A stretch of 64,000 nucleotides of DNA, taken from contig NZ_JMQI01000077.1 in assembly GCF_000695625.1 (NCBI RefSeq), positions 1 to 64,000 on the forward strand, written 5' to 3'. The notes beneath the pieces were generated by a model, which searched no databases, had not been told where the DNA came from, and saw nothing but the letters and a program-made list of their open reading frames with translations. The translations under genes and the position numbers were made by a program. The stretch comes from Amycolatopsis rifamycinica (GTDB taxonomy: Bacteria > Actinomycetota > Actinomycetes > Mycobacteriales > Pseudonocardiaceae). Each line of letters starts with the position of its first letter. Position 1 is the stretch's first letter. This document shows positions 33,172 to 40,913 of the stretch, one piece after another.

Positions 33172-33803
33172 CGGTCCATTGTCCACGGCGCCGGCCAGGC
33201 CGCGGCGGGCCCGTCCGGACGCGGGTGCAGGAGCACGGCGAACGCGGCGGCGAACAGCACGCCCGCCGCGACGAGCGCCGCGGCGACCGGGGTCGGGAAC
33301 ACCGTCGTGACCAGGGCGAACACCCCGGCGACGGCCGCCAGGAACCAGCTGCGCTCGTAGCCGGCCAGCAGCAGCAGGCCGAACGTCGCCAGCAGGGCGC
33401 CCCGCACGTCGCCGTCCAGCCGGAGCTGGAGGAAACCGATCAGGTCGAGCAGCGGGACGGCGGCCAGCGCCCCCAGCGTGCCGAACAGGAACCGGCCCGG
33501 ACGCGGCGGCCGCAGCTGCCACCAGTACCAGGCGGCCACCGCGAGCACCACGCTGACGAGCCCGGCGAGCCAGCCGAGCGTGGCCGGCGGGACCACGTCG
33601 ACGGCGACGGCGGTGACCGCACGCTGCTCGCTCGCCAGGCCGGTGCCGCCGACCCCGCCGGTGCCGAGGCCATGGAGGCCTTGGGTCAGCTGGTATCCCC
33701 GCGAAGCTTCGATGTCGTCCGGGACCAGTTCGACGGTCACCATCACGATCAGCGCGAACCCCAGCGCGGCCAGCGGGAACCAGGCCCGGCGGGAACTCCC
33801 CAT
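33168..33803 (-). CDS. Four-TM membrane protein, paralogue A
   Basis: A 211-residue integral membrane protein of unknown function. It begins MGSSRRAWFPLAALGFALIV, has about 60 extracytoplasmic residues, then TM helices including GWLAGLVSVVLAVAAWYWWQ and ALLATFGLLLLAGYERSWFL. It is clearly related to the gene just upstream (33808-34407): both start with a short basic segment and FP/LALLGFA, and share GTLGAL/GTIGAL, PLLDL and YERS. It couples to lspA by GTGA overlap. Co-expression with lspA hints at an envelope role but no more. Confidence 0.75.
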   Translation of the reverse strand: MGSSRRAWFPLAALGFALIVMVTVELVPDDIEASRGYQLTQGLHGLGTGGVGGTGLASEQRAVTAVAVDVVPPATLGWLAGLVSVVLAVAAWYWWQLRPPRPGRFLFGTLGALAAVPLLDLIGFLQLRLDGDVRGALLATFGLLLLAGYERSWFLAAVAGVFALVTTVFPTPVAAALVAAGVLFAAAFAVLLHPRPDGPAAAWPAPWTMDR

Positions 33804-33807
33804 CGGG

Positions 33808-34407
33808 TCAGGGTAGCGAGCGCGGCTTCTCGCGCAGCACGGCGATGAAGGCGGCGGCGAGCAGGATCACCGCCGAGATCAGCATGCCCGCCATGTCCGC
33901 CGAGAGCACCACGGCGACCAGGGCGAACGCGGCCGCCGTCAGCAGGACGAACCGGCTGCGTTCGTACGCGGCGAGAACGAGCAGGCCGAGCGTGGCCAGG
34001 AGCGGGCCGCGCAGGCCGTCGCCGAGCCGGAACTGCCAGGACCCGACCAGGTCCAGCAGCGGGATGGCGAGCAGCGCGCCGATCGTGCCGAGGACGAACC
34101 ACCCTTTGCGCACGGGCCGCAGGGCGAGCGCGTACCAGACGGCCGTGCCGAGGACGACCACGCCGAGCGCGACCAGCCACGCGGTTTCACCGGGCAGGCC
34201 CGGCCCCTGTGCGTAAAAGTCGTCCTGGGACAGGAAGTAGCCCCGGCTGTACTCCGTCGCGCCGGGCGGGACAGCCGGGCCGAGCAGGAGGCTCGCGGAC
34301 TCGGCCTGAGCCTGGCTGCGGCGCGACAGCAGCTGCACCGCGGCCAGGGCGATCTCGGCGAACCCCAGCAGTGCCGGCGGAAACCAGAAACGCGGCCCTC
34401 TCCCCAT
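33808..34407 (-). CDS. Four-TM membrane protein, paralogue B
   Basis: A 199-residue membrane protein and tandem duplicate of the downstream gene, four bases away. It starts MGRGPRFWFPPALLGFAEIA; the outer loop contains YSRGYFLSQDDFYAQGP, comparable to SRGYQLTQGLHGLG in paralogue A. Helices include AWLVALGVVVLGTAVWYALA and ALVAVVLSADMAGMLISAVI. No family is recognised. It is probably the first gene of the lspA operon, starting 16 bp after the aminotransferase stop. Confidence 0.75.
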   Translation of the reverse strand: MGRGPRFWFPPALLGFAEIALAAVQLLSRRSQAQAESASLLLGPAVPPGATEYSRGYFLSQDDFYAQGPGLPGETAWLVALGVVVLGTAVWYALALRPVRKGWFVLGTIGALLAIPLLDLVGSWQFRLGDGLRGPLLATLGLLVLAAYERSRFVLLTAAAFALVAVVLSADMAGMLISAVILLAAAFIAVLREKPRSLP

Positions 34408-34423
34408 CGGCCCAGGTTAACGG

Positions 34424-35767
34424 TCAGCAGAACGGCGGCAGCTCCCGCGGGTCGCCCACCGGCGCCCAGCGGCCGGCCACCTTCGCGTACTCCCAGCGAG
34501 CACCGCGGGCGACGATCTGCCGCAGGGCCAGGAGCACGCGGTCGACGTGTTCCTCCGTGCTGCCGAGGCCGAGGCTGACGCGGACCGCCTGCTGCCCGTC
34601 GCCGCCGGTGACGCCGATCAGCCGCTTGGCCGCGATGTGGGCGCAGAAGGCGCCGTCGCGGACGCCGATGCCGTACTCGGCGGACAGCACCGCGGCGAGC
34701 CAGCCCGGGTCGAAGCCGTCGACGACGAAGCTGACCGTGCCGACCCGGTCGACCGGCGCGTCGAACAGCCGCAGCTCGGCGCAGCCCGGGATGCTTCCGA
34801 GGCCCTTGCGCAGCCGGGTGAGCAGCGCCTGCTCGTGGTTTTCGATCGCGGCCGAGTTCTGCTCGAGGGTTTCGCACGCGACGCCGAGCGCGTACACGCC
34901 GACGGTGTTGGGCGAACCGGCTTCGTGGCGCTCCGGCCCGGTGTTCCAGACGACGGCGTCTTCGGTGACGAGCTTGGTGGCGCCGCCGCCGGCCAGGTAC
35001 GGACGGGCCGCGCGCAGCCAGTCGGCGCGGCCGATCAGCGCGCCCGCGCCGAAGGGGGCGTACAGCTTGTGGCCGGACAGCGCGACGTAGTCGACGTCCA
35101 GTTCCCTCAGCGAGATCCGGCGGTGCGGGGCCAGCTGGGCGGCGTCGAGCGCGACGCGGGCGCCGTGTTTCCGCGCCACCGCGGCGATTTCGGCGACCGG
35201 GAGCAGCTCACCGGTCACATTGGACGCTCCGGTGACGACGACCAGCCGCGGTCCCTGCGGGGCGTCCGCGAGGGCTTCGTCCACAGCGGACACCGCGGCG
35301 AGGCGGGTGCGCGGGGTCGGGATCCGCCGGACGTTCGGGCCCTGCCACGGCAGCAGCGCGGCGTGGTGCTCGGTGTCGAACACGATCACCGTGGTGTGCC
35401 GGGGCAGGCTGCGGGCGAGCAGGTTGAAGGAATCGGTGGTGTTGCGGGTGAAGACGACGGTGTCGGTCCGCCGCGCGTCGACGAAGCGGCGCAGGACGTC
35501 GCGGGTGCGCTCGTAGAGCTTGGTGGAGACCTGCGACGCGAAGCCTGCCCCGCGGTGGACGCTGGCGTACCAGGGCAGGAACTCGTCGACCTTGGCCCGG
35601 ACGGCATCGAGACACGGCGCGCTGGCGGCGTGGTCGAGGTTGGCGTAGCCGACGGTTTCGCCCGTCACCAGCGGCACCCGCAGCGACGCCCCGGCGACGG
35701 CGGGGATGCCGTGGGATTCGGTGCTTTCGGCGTTTTCGGGCTGGGTGCGGTCGATGGCGAGAGTCAT
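34424..35767 (-). CDS. Class V aminotransferase / cysteine desulfurase-like enzyme
   Basis: A 447-residue PLP enzyme of the NifS/CsdA-like fold. The PLP-binding lysine is in YVALSGHKLYAPFGAGALIG. Other marks are YANLDHAASAPCLDAVRAKV, VVFTRNTTDSFNLLARSL, DTEHHAALLPW and HEAGSPNTVGVYALG. Whether it removes sulfur from cysteine or acts as an aminotransferase/epimerase is not clear. AGGAGG precedes the ATG, and a SAM-IV riboswitch fills the leader, placing the gene under S-adenosylmethionine control and suggesting a role in sulfur or methionine metabolism. Confidence 0.88.
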   Translation of the reverse strand: MTLAIDRTQPENAESTESHGIPAVAGASLRVPLVTGETVGYANLDHAASAPCLDAVRAKVDEFLPWYASVHRGAGFASQVSTKLYERTRDVLRRFVDARRTDTVVFTRNTTDSFNLLARSLPRHTTVIVFDTEHHAALLPWQGPNVRRIPTPRTRLAAVSAVDEALADAPQGPRLVVVTGASNVTGELLPVAEIAAVARKHGARVALDAAQLAPHRRISLRELDVDYVALSGHKLYAPFGAGALIGRADWLRAARPYLAGGGATKLVTEDAVVWNTGPERHEAGSPNTVGVYALGVACETLEQNSAAIENHEQALLTRLRKGLGSIPGCAELRLFDAPVDRVGTVSFVVDGFDPGWLAAVLSAEYGIGVRDGAFCAHIAAKRLIGVTGGDGQQAVRVSLGLGSTEEHVDRVLLALRQIVARGARWEYAKVAGRWAPVGDPRELPPFC

Positions 35768-35802
35768 CGGTGCCTCCTCGGCGATCCGGGGGACCCCGGC
35801 GA

Positions 35803-35921
35803 GGGGCCCGCGCTTGCCCGTCGCACGGCGCGACCGGCCCGGTCTTCACCCGGGGCACCCCACCGCGGTAGGAGGGTTGCCGGCCAGCAAGCCGGGGCTT
35901 CGCGCTGGCACTCATGACCTG
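35803..35921 (-). ncRNA. SAM-IV riboswitch
   Basis: Reading the minus strand from 35919, the leader contains GGTCATGAGTGCCAGCG, AAGCCCCGGCTTGCTGGCC, GGCAACCCTCC, GGGGTGCCCCGGGTGA and GACC closing P1 at 35841, then ACGGGCAAGCGCGGGCCC, the downstream pseudoknot arm of the SAM-IV class. The order and sequences match what I know of actinobacterial SAM-IV RNAs. The 3' part is complementary to GC-rich sequence just before the ribosome site of the aminotransferase, so SAM probably blocks translation. Confidence 0.9.
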
Positions 35922-36015
35922 AGGCAGAAGGTAACCGAGAAGACGGCGGCGGCCAAGTCCCGTCTACATTCTGAGATGCCGCTCACAGACAGTGACGCGG
36001 GTTCGGGCGGTTGCG

Positions 36016-36663
36016 TCAGGGGATCGCGCGGAAGCGGCCTGGCAGCTGGACCACCGTGCCGTCCGCGAGGTGCGTCGCGGTGCCCGAGTACTGCTTCGCC
36101 CCCTCCGCGAGTCGCCAGCCGCCCAGGGTCTTGCCGTCGATCGGCTCGCCCAGGGCTGCCGCGACCGTGGTCGAAATCCGCGCGAACGCGACTCCGTCCC
36201 AGTCGCCCGCGGCCGCGTCCGGGAGCGTCCAGAGCGTGAAGTGGACGTGCGCGCCGGTGCTGCTGCCGCCGCAGGGCAGGGCGTTGCCGGTCGAACCGAG
36301 CACTGCGCCGGCCTCGACGTGCTCACCGTCGGTGACCTGGATGCCCTCCAGGTGGTAGTAGCCCGTCCGCCACCCACCCGGGTGATCGACGGTCACCCAG
36401 TCACCGCCCGCGCAGTGCTGCAGGCGGACCGTGCCCGCCAGCGCCGCGCGGGCCGTGCCGTCCGCCGGGCTGAAGTCGACGGCGTTCTTGACGCCCGTGC
36501 CGCCGTCGTCGGAATGGACACCCGCCGAGTAGACCTGCTGGCCCGCGTCGAATGGCCACGCCAACGCCGGAAACGCCGCGGCGGACGCCGGGGCGGCGGC
36601 GAGTCCCACGGCCGCGGTGACCGCGGCGGCCAGGCCCGCCGCCCGCAGGAACAGGTTCACCAC
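36016..36663 (-). CDS. Secreted M23-family metallopeptidase
   Basis: A 215-residue exported peptidase. A Sec signal (LFLRAAGLAAAVTAAVGLAA) is cut near ASA/AAF. The LytM fold has zinc ligands in the HSDDGGTGVKNAVDF region, HPGGWRTGYYHLEG, and the HxH motif GAHVHFTL. The spacing between the first His and Asp is longer than in lysostaphin types and resembles beta-lytic proteases. It should cut peptide cross-links in peptidoglycan. Three GTGs precede it; AAGGAG is five bases from GTG 36663 and eight from GTG 36660. It ends 96 bp after the riboswitch region and is its own unit. Confidence 0.85.
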   Translation of the reverse strand: MVNLFLRAAGLAAAVTAAVGLAAAPASAAAFPALAWPFDAGQQVYSAGVHSDDGGTGVKNAVDFSPADGTARAALAGTVRLQHCAGGDWVTVDHPGGWRTGYYHLEGIQVTDGEHVEAGAVLGSTGNALPCGGSSTGAHVHFTLWTLPDAAAGDWDGVAFARISTTVAAALGEPIDGKTLGGWRLAEGAKQYSGTATHLADGTVVQLPGRFRAIP

Positions 36664-36744
36664 GTGCACTCCTTGGGCGTCAAGTTCACTCGATCGAGCG
36701 CACGTTAAGCCAAAAGAGGGACTGTTGGGAAGACTGTTCGTGAA

Positions 36745-38223
36745 TTACCGGCCGGACTCGCCCTTCCAGCGAGCCAGGCGCCCGGCCCGGTCGACGGCGC
36801 GCAACCGGCGTTCGACGGCGTCGCGGACGGCGCTCGTCGTGACCACCAGCAGCTGGTCGTGCTCCTGCAGCCGGCTGGTCTTCTGCGGGGTGAAGCCGGC
36901 GCCGCCGCGCACGACCAGGCTGATCGTCGCCCCGACGGGCAGCCGCAGCTCCGACAGGTACACGCCGTGCATCTTCGACCCGGGCTGGATGCGCACCTGC
37001 AGCAGCTCGGCGCCCAGTTCGTCCAGCGGCGCGGAGTCGACCTCGATCTCGTGCGCCTCGGACTTCTTCGCGAGCCCGAGCAGGCGCGCGAGCGGGCCGA
37101 GCGTCGCCCCCTGCACCAGCGTCAGCACGATGACCAGCACGAACACCGCGTCGACCAGCCGCTGGGCGCCCGGCAGGCCCTGCGACAGCGGGATCATCGC
37201 GAGCACGATCGGCACGGCGCCGCGCAGCCCGGCCCACGACAGGAACGCCTGTTCCCGCCACGGCAGCCGGAACGGCAGCATCGACAGCACGACCGAGACC
37301 GGCCGCGCCAGCAGCAGGACGACGGCGCCGGCGACCAGGCCCGGCACGATCGCGTCGAGCAGCCGGCCCGGCGAGGCGAACAGCCCGAGCAGCACGAACA
37401 GGCCGATCTGCGCCAGCCACCCGAGTCCCTCGGCGAACGAGAGCGTGTCCGACCGGTGCGGCAGCCGCGAGTTGCCGAGCACCAGCGCGGCGACGTAGGT
37501 GGCGAGCAGCCCGGACGCGTGCAGCAGCTGCCCGGACGAATACGCCACGACGCACACCGCGACCGTCGCGAGCGGGTAGAGACCGGTCGCCGGCAGCGCG
37601 GCCCGGCGCAGCGCGAAGCCGCCGAGCCAGCCGAAGGCGAGGCCGATGACCAGGCCCGCCGTCAGCTCGTAGACCACCAGCAGCGGCAGCGTCCAGTCCA
37701 CAGTGGTGCCTTCGGCCAGCACCACGACGGCGATGTAGGCCGGCGCGTCGTTGATCCCCGACTCGAGTTCGAGCGCGCCGGTGAGCCGTTTGCCGATCCC
37801 GGCCGTGCGCAGCACGGAGAACACCGCGGCCGCGTCGGTCGAGGCGAGCACCGCACCCCACAGCAGCGCCAGCCGCCAGTCGAGGCCCAGCAGCCAGTGC
37901 AGGGCCGCGCCGGTGGCCGCGACGCTCACCACGACGGCCACTGTGGACAGTGCGATTCCGCGGCCCAGCGCGGGTTTCACCGCCGACCACCGGGTGGTCA
38001 GGCCACCTTCGGCGAGGATCATGACGAGCGCGGCGAGACCGAGCGACTGGGTCAGGTCGGGATTGTCGAACCGGATGCCGAAGCCGGCTTCGCCCAGCAG
38101 GACGCCGATCCCCAGGTACAGCAGCAGCGAGGGCAGGCCCAGCCGGATCGAGACGCGCACGGCCAGCACGGAGGCGAGGAGCACGACGCCGCCGACGCCG
38201 AGCAGCACGGGAAGCTGGTCCAT
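36745..38223 (-). CDS. Potassium/proton antiporter (CPA1, RCK_C domain)
   Basis: A 492-residue cation/proton exchanger. Twelve or so TM helices include SVLRTAGIGKRLTGALELES followed by GINDAPAYIAVVVLAEGTTV, where the paired acidic residues of the ion site lie (LASTDAAAVF and ESGINDAP). A cytoplasmic RCK_C (TrkA-C) domain occupies the last 110 residues (ELLQVRIQPGSKMHGVYLSE). This architecture is that of NhaP2/CvrA potassium/proton antiporters. GGAGGAGGCGGC precedes the ATG. It is separated by 95 bp from the ArsR-like gene upstream on the same strand, which may or may not control it. Confidence 0.88.
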   Translation of the reverse strand: MDQLPVLLGVGGVVLLASVLAVRVSIRLGLPSLLLYLGIGVLLGEAGFGIRFDNPDLTQSLGLAALVMILAEGGLTTRWSAVKPALGRGIALSTVAVVVSVAATGAALHWLLGLDWRLALLWGAVLASTDAAAVFSVLRTAGIGKRLTGALELESGINDAPAYIAVVVLAEGTTVDWTLPLLVVYELTAGLVIGLAFGWLGGFALRRAALPATGLYPLATVAVCVVAYSSGQLLHASGLLATYVAALVLGNSRLPHRSDTLSFAEGLGWLAQIGLFVLLGLFASPGRLLDAIVPGLVAGAVVLLLARPVSVVLSMLPFRLPWREQAFLSWAGLRGAVPIVLAMIPLSQGLPGAQRLVDAVFVLVIVLTLVQGATLGPLARLLGLAKKSEAHEIEVDSAPLDELGAELLQVRIQPGSKMHGVYLSELRLPVGATISLVVRGGAGFTPQKTSRLQEHDQLLVVTTSAVRDAVERRLRAVDRAGRLARWKGESGR

Positions 38224-38318
38224 GCCGCCTCCTCCCGAGTGCCGTGGGCCCTCAGAATAGTGAGGCGCGAGGATTAACTCGTTCGTGTACCGCTGCCCGG
38301 CGCCGGGCACCCGATGTG

Positions 38319-39011
38319 TTAAGGCGCAGGCACACCACCGAGCGCGTCGAGATCGACACCGAGCGCGGCGAACGGCTCCCCCGCCGCCGGCAGCACCCGG
38401 ATCGCGCGGTGGCCGTCCCTGGCCACCCAGCCGGCGTCGACCGCCCGGTCGAGCAGCGCGGCGGGCAGGGCGCCGGCGAGGTGGTCGCGGCGCTCCGTCC
38501 AATCCAGACAGTCACGCAGCAGCGGCCGCCGCCCGGCGGCGACCGGCACGCCGAGGTCGGCCAGCACCACGCGGCCGCGCGGGGTGAGCGCCAGCCCGTC
38601 GGTGGTCCCGACCAGGCCGGTGGCGAGCATGCCGTCGCGGAGAGCGACGCCGAGCTCGCCGGCGAGGTGGTCGTAGCAGGTCCGCGCGAACCCGAGCCGC
38701 CGCGCCCGCACCGACGCCTTCAGGCCGGTCACGGGCCGGTGTTCGGCGTGCTGGGCCAGGTGTTCGATCAGCTCGGCGACGCGCGGGTTCGCGATCCGGA
38801 CGTAGCTGGCCCGCCCCTGCTTGACCCGGACGACGAAGCCGGCGCCGACCAGCCGGGTGACGTGCTCGCTGGCCGTGGAGAGCGCGATCCCGGCCGCTTT
38901 CGCGAGCTCGCCGACGGTCCAGGCCCGCCCGTCCAGCAGCACGAGGCACATGGTGGCCCGGCTCGGGTCGGCGAGCACCGCGGCCACCTCGGCCAGCGCG
39001 ATCGTCTCCAT
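38319..39011 (-). CDS. ArsR-type winged-helix regulator with C-terminal extension
   Basis: A 230-residue protein. Residues 1-90 are an ArsR-like DNA-binding domain (LADPSRATMCLVLLDGRAWT, then KAAGIALSTASEHVTRLVGA). The extra 140 residues contain RTCYDHLAGELGVALRDGML, a pattern common in a long-ArsR subgroup where cysteine-containing RTCYDHLAG links to a second winged-helix-like domain. No metal-binding CxC is seen. GGGGGG precedes the ATG. A 21-bp-unit repeat array lies immediately upstream, between it and the PBP gene. Target and signal unknown. Confidence 0.85.
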   Translation of the reverse strand: METIALAEVAAVLADPSRATMCLVLLDGRAWTVGELAKAAGIALSTASEHVTRLVGAGFVVRVKQGRASYVRIANPRVAELIEHLAQHAEHRPVTGLKASVRARRLGFARTCYDHLAGELGVALRDGMLATGLVGTTDGLALTPRGRVVLADLGVPVAAGRRPLLRDCLDWTERRDHLAGALPAALLDRAVDAGWVARDGHRAIRVLPAAGEPFAALGVDLDALGGVPAP

Positions 39012-39055
39012 CCCCCCACGCTACGGCCCCGACCCGTCGGCCACGGCCGAACCGT

Positions 39056-39213
39056 CGTACCCAGCCGGCCGACACACGTACCCGGCTGGACGACACGCGT
39101 ACCCAGCTGGACGACACGCGTACCTGGACGGACGACACGACGACCAGCGCGGGCTGCGGCGTGTCGTCCGGCGGTGTACGCGTGTCGTCCGGCGGGGTGC
39201 GCGTGTCGGCCGG
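39056..39213. repeat. 21-bp tandem array with inverted half
   Basis: Four direct units of exactly 21 bp start at 39056, 39077, 39098 and 39119 (CGTACCCAGCTGG then ACGACACG). A 20-bp spacer follows, then units in the opposite orientation at 39160 and 39181 (CGTGTCGTCCGGCGG then TGTACG) and a partial one at 39202. The last abuts the PBP stop codon. The two halves are complementary and would fold in RNA. Confidence 0.8.
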
Positions 39214-40839
39214 TCAGAGGGCCTTGAGGAACTTGGCGGCCAGCTGGACGGCCGGGCCCGAGTCGTTGGAGTTCTCCAGGACCACCGCGAAGGCGATGGT
39301 CCCGCGGTAGCCGACGAACCAGCCCGTCGCGTTCGATCCGTCGCCGAACTGGGCGGTGCCCGTCTTGCCGAAGACGTTGCCCGCCGACGCGGCCGCGTGG
39401 CCGGTGCCGCTGGTCACCACCGCGCGCATCATCTTGCGGACTTCGCCGAGCACCGACGACGGGGGCGGCGAGTAGCCCTTGACCACCGTCGTGTCGAGGT
39501 CGTGCCACAGCCGGGGCGTGATCGCCTTGCCGGTGGCGACCGTGGCGGCCATCAGCGTGCCGCCGAGGGCACTGGCCTGGATGCGGCCCTGGCCGAAGCC
39601 GTCCTCGACCTGCTCGTCCTTGCTCGCCGCCGGCTCGACCTTGCCCAGCTCGGTGTTGATCCCCGGGATCTCGTAGTCGGCGTTGAGGCCCAGTTCGTCG
39701 GCCGCCTTCTTCAGCCCGTCCGCGGGCAGGGCGAGCGCCAGCTGCCCGAACGTCGTGTTGCAGGAGCGCGCGAACGCCGTCTGCAGGTTCGTCGCGCCCA
39801 GCTCGAAGCCCTCGTTCTTGACCGTGCGCGTGCCGATCGTCGCGACGCCGGGGCAGTCGACCGGCGACGCCGCGGTCAGCCCGCTCTGCTGGACCGCCGC
39901 CACCGACGTCGCGATCTTGAACGACGACCCCGGCTCGTACAGGCCGTTGAGCGCCTTGGGCGTGTTGCCGGCGGCGGCGTTCTGCGCGACGGCGAGGATG
40001 TCCCCCGAACCCGTGTCGAGGGCGACGAGCATCGCCGAGCCCCGGTAGCCGTCGACCGCGGCCTGGGCGGCGTTCTGCGCGGCCAGGCTCAGGCTCGCCA
40101 CGAGCGGCTTCGCCGCGTCGCCGGACACCTTCCCGTAGAGCCGCTCGACGCTCTTGCCACCGGAATCGACGCGTTCGACGGCGAAGCCCCCGCCGGCCGC
40201 GGCCGTGACCTGCCCGGCGAGTGCCGAGCGCAGCAGCGGCGCCGGGTTGCCGTCCACCGGCCGCACGCCGCCGGACCCGCTGACGAGCAGCGGCTTGCCG
40301 TCGCGGTCGGCGACCGCGGTGGCGTCCTGCGCGGCCGTGCTGATGACCAGCCGCTGGCCCGCCTCGAGCTTCGGGTGCAGCAGCGACGGCGCCCAGTGCA
40401 CCAGCCACTTCCCGCCGTTCTGCCTCAGCTCGAACGGTACGTCGTAGGTCCAGGCCTCGCCCGGCTTCAGCGTCCACGACAGGCTGAACGTGCCGCCTGT
40501 CTGCTTCGCCCCGGCCGGGGTCGGCTGCAGCGTGGTCAGCTTGGCGGCCACCGACTTCGGGTTCAGCGCGTTCCGCGTGGCCCGCAGCGCCACCGCGGCG
40601 GCCGCGTTGTCGTCGGTCAGCCGGCCCGCCGCGTCGGGGTTGTTCTCGGAAATGTCCTGCAGGTACTCGGTGATCGCCGAGTTCGGGTCGAGCGCGCCGG
40701 GCTTCTCCACGGCCGTTTCCCCGGTGGCCGCTTCCGGCGTCGAACTCCCGCTGTTCAGCAGGAAGAACGCCGCCACCACGACCACGACGACCAGCAGCGC
40801 GCCGCCGATCAGGATGCCGCGTCTCTTGCCAGGGCTCAT
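39214..40839 (-). CDS. Penicillin-binding protein (MecA_N-type transpeptidase)
   Basis: A 541-residue class B-like PBP. One TM anchor (ILIGGALLVVVVVVAAFFLL) leads to an NTF2-like MecA_N domain (ITEYLQDISENNPDAAGRLT), a dimerisation-type region, and the transpeptidase. Active-site motifs are intact: GSSFKIAT (SxxK), RSCNTTF (SxN) and FGKTGTAQFG (KTG). It cross-links peptidoglycan peptides. The N-terminus lacks a lipobox, unlike mycobacterial PBP-lipo (Rv2864c), which is otherwise similar in layout. GGGGAGGGG-type sequence lies before the ATG. It is 74 bp downstream of ileS. Confidence 0.9.
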   Translation of the reverse strand: MSPGKRRGILIGGALLVVVVVVAAFFLLNSGSSTPEAATGETAVEKPGALDPNSAITEYLQDISENNPDAAGRLTDDNAAAAVALRATRNALNPKSVAAKLTTLQPTPAGAKQTGGTFSLSWTLKPGEAWTYDVPFELRQNGGKWLVHWAPSLLHPKLEAGQRLVISTAAQDATAVADRDGKPLLVSGSGGVRPVDGNPAPLLRSALAGQVTAAAGGGFAVERVDSGGKSVERLYGKVSGDAAKPLVASLSLAAQNAAQAAVDGYRGSAMLVALDTGSGDILAVAQNAAAGNTPKALNGLYEPGSSFKIATSVAAVQQSGLTAASPVDCPGVATIGTRTVKNEGFELGATNLQTAFARSCNTTFGQLALALPADGLKKAADELGLNADYEIPGINTELGKVEPAASKDEQVEDGFGQGRIQASALGGTLMAATVATGKAITPRLWHDLDTTVVKGYSPPPSSVLGEVRKMMRAVVTSGTGHAAASAGNVFGKTGTAQFGDGSNATGWFVGYRGTIAFAVVLENSNDSGPAVQLAAKFLKAL

Positions 40840-40913
40840 TCCGGTCCCCTCCCCCAAGGAGCCACCCGCGGGTGGCCGGTCGAGTCTGCACCCTACCGGC
40901 CACCCGCGACAAT

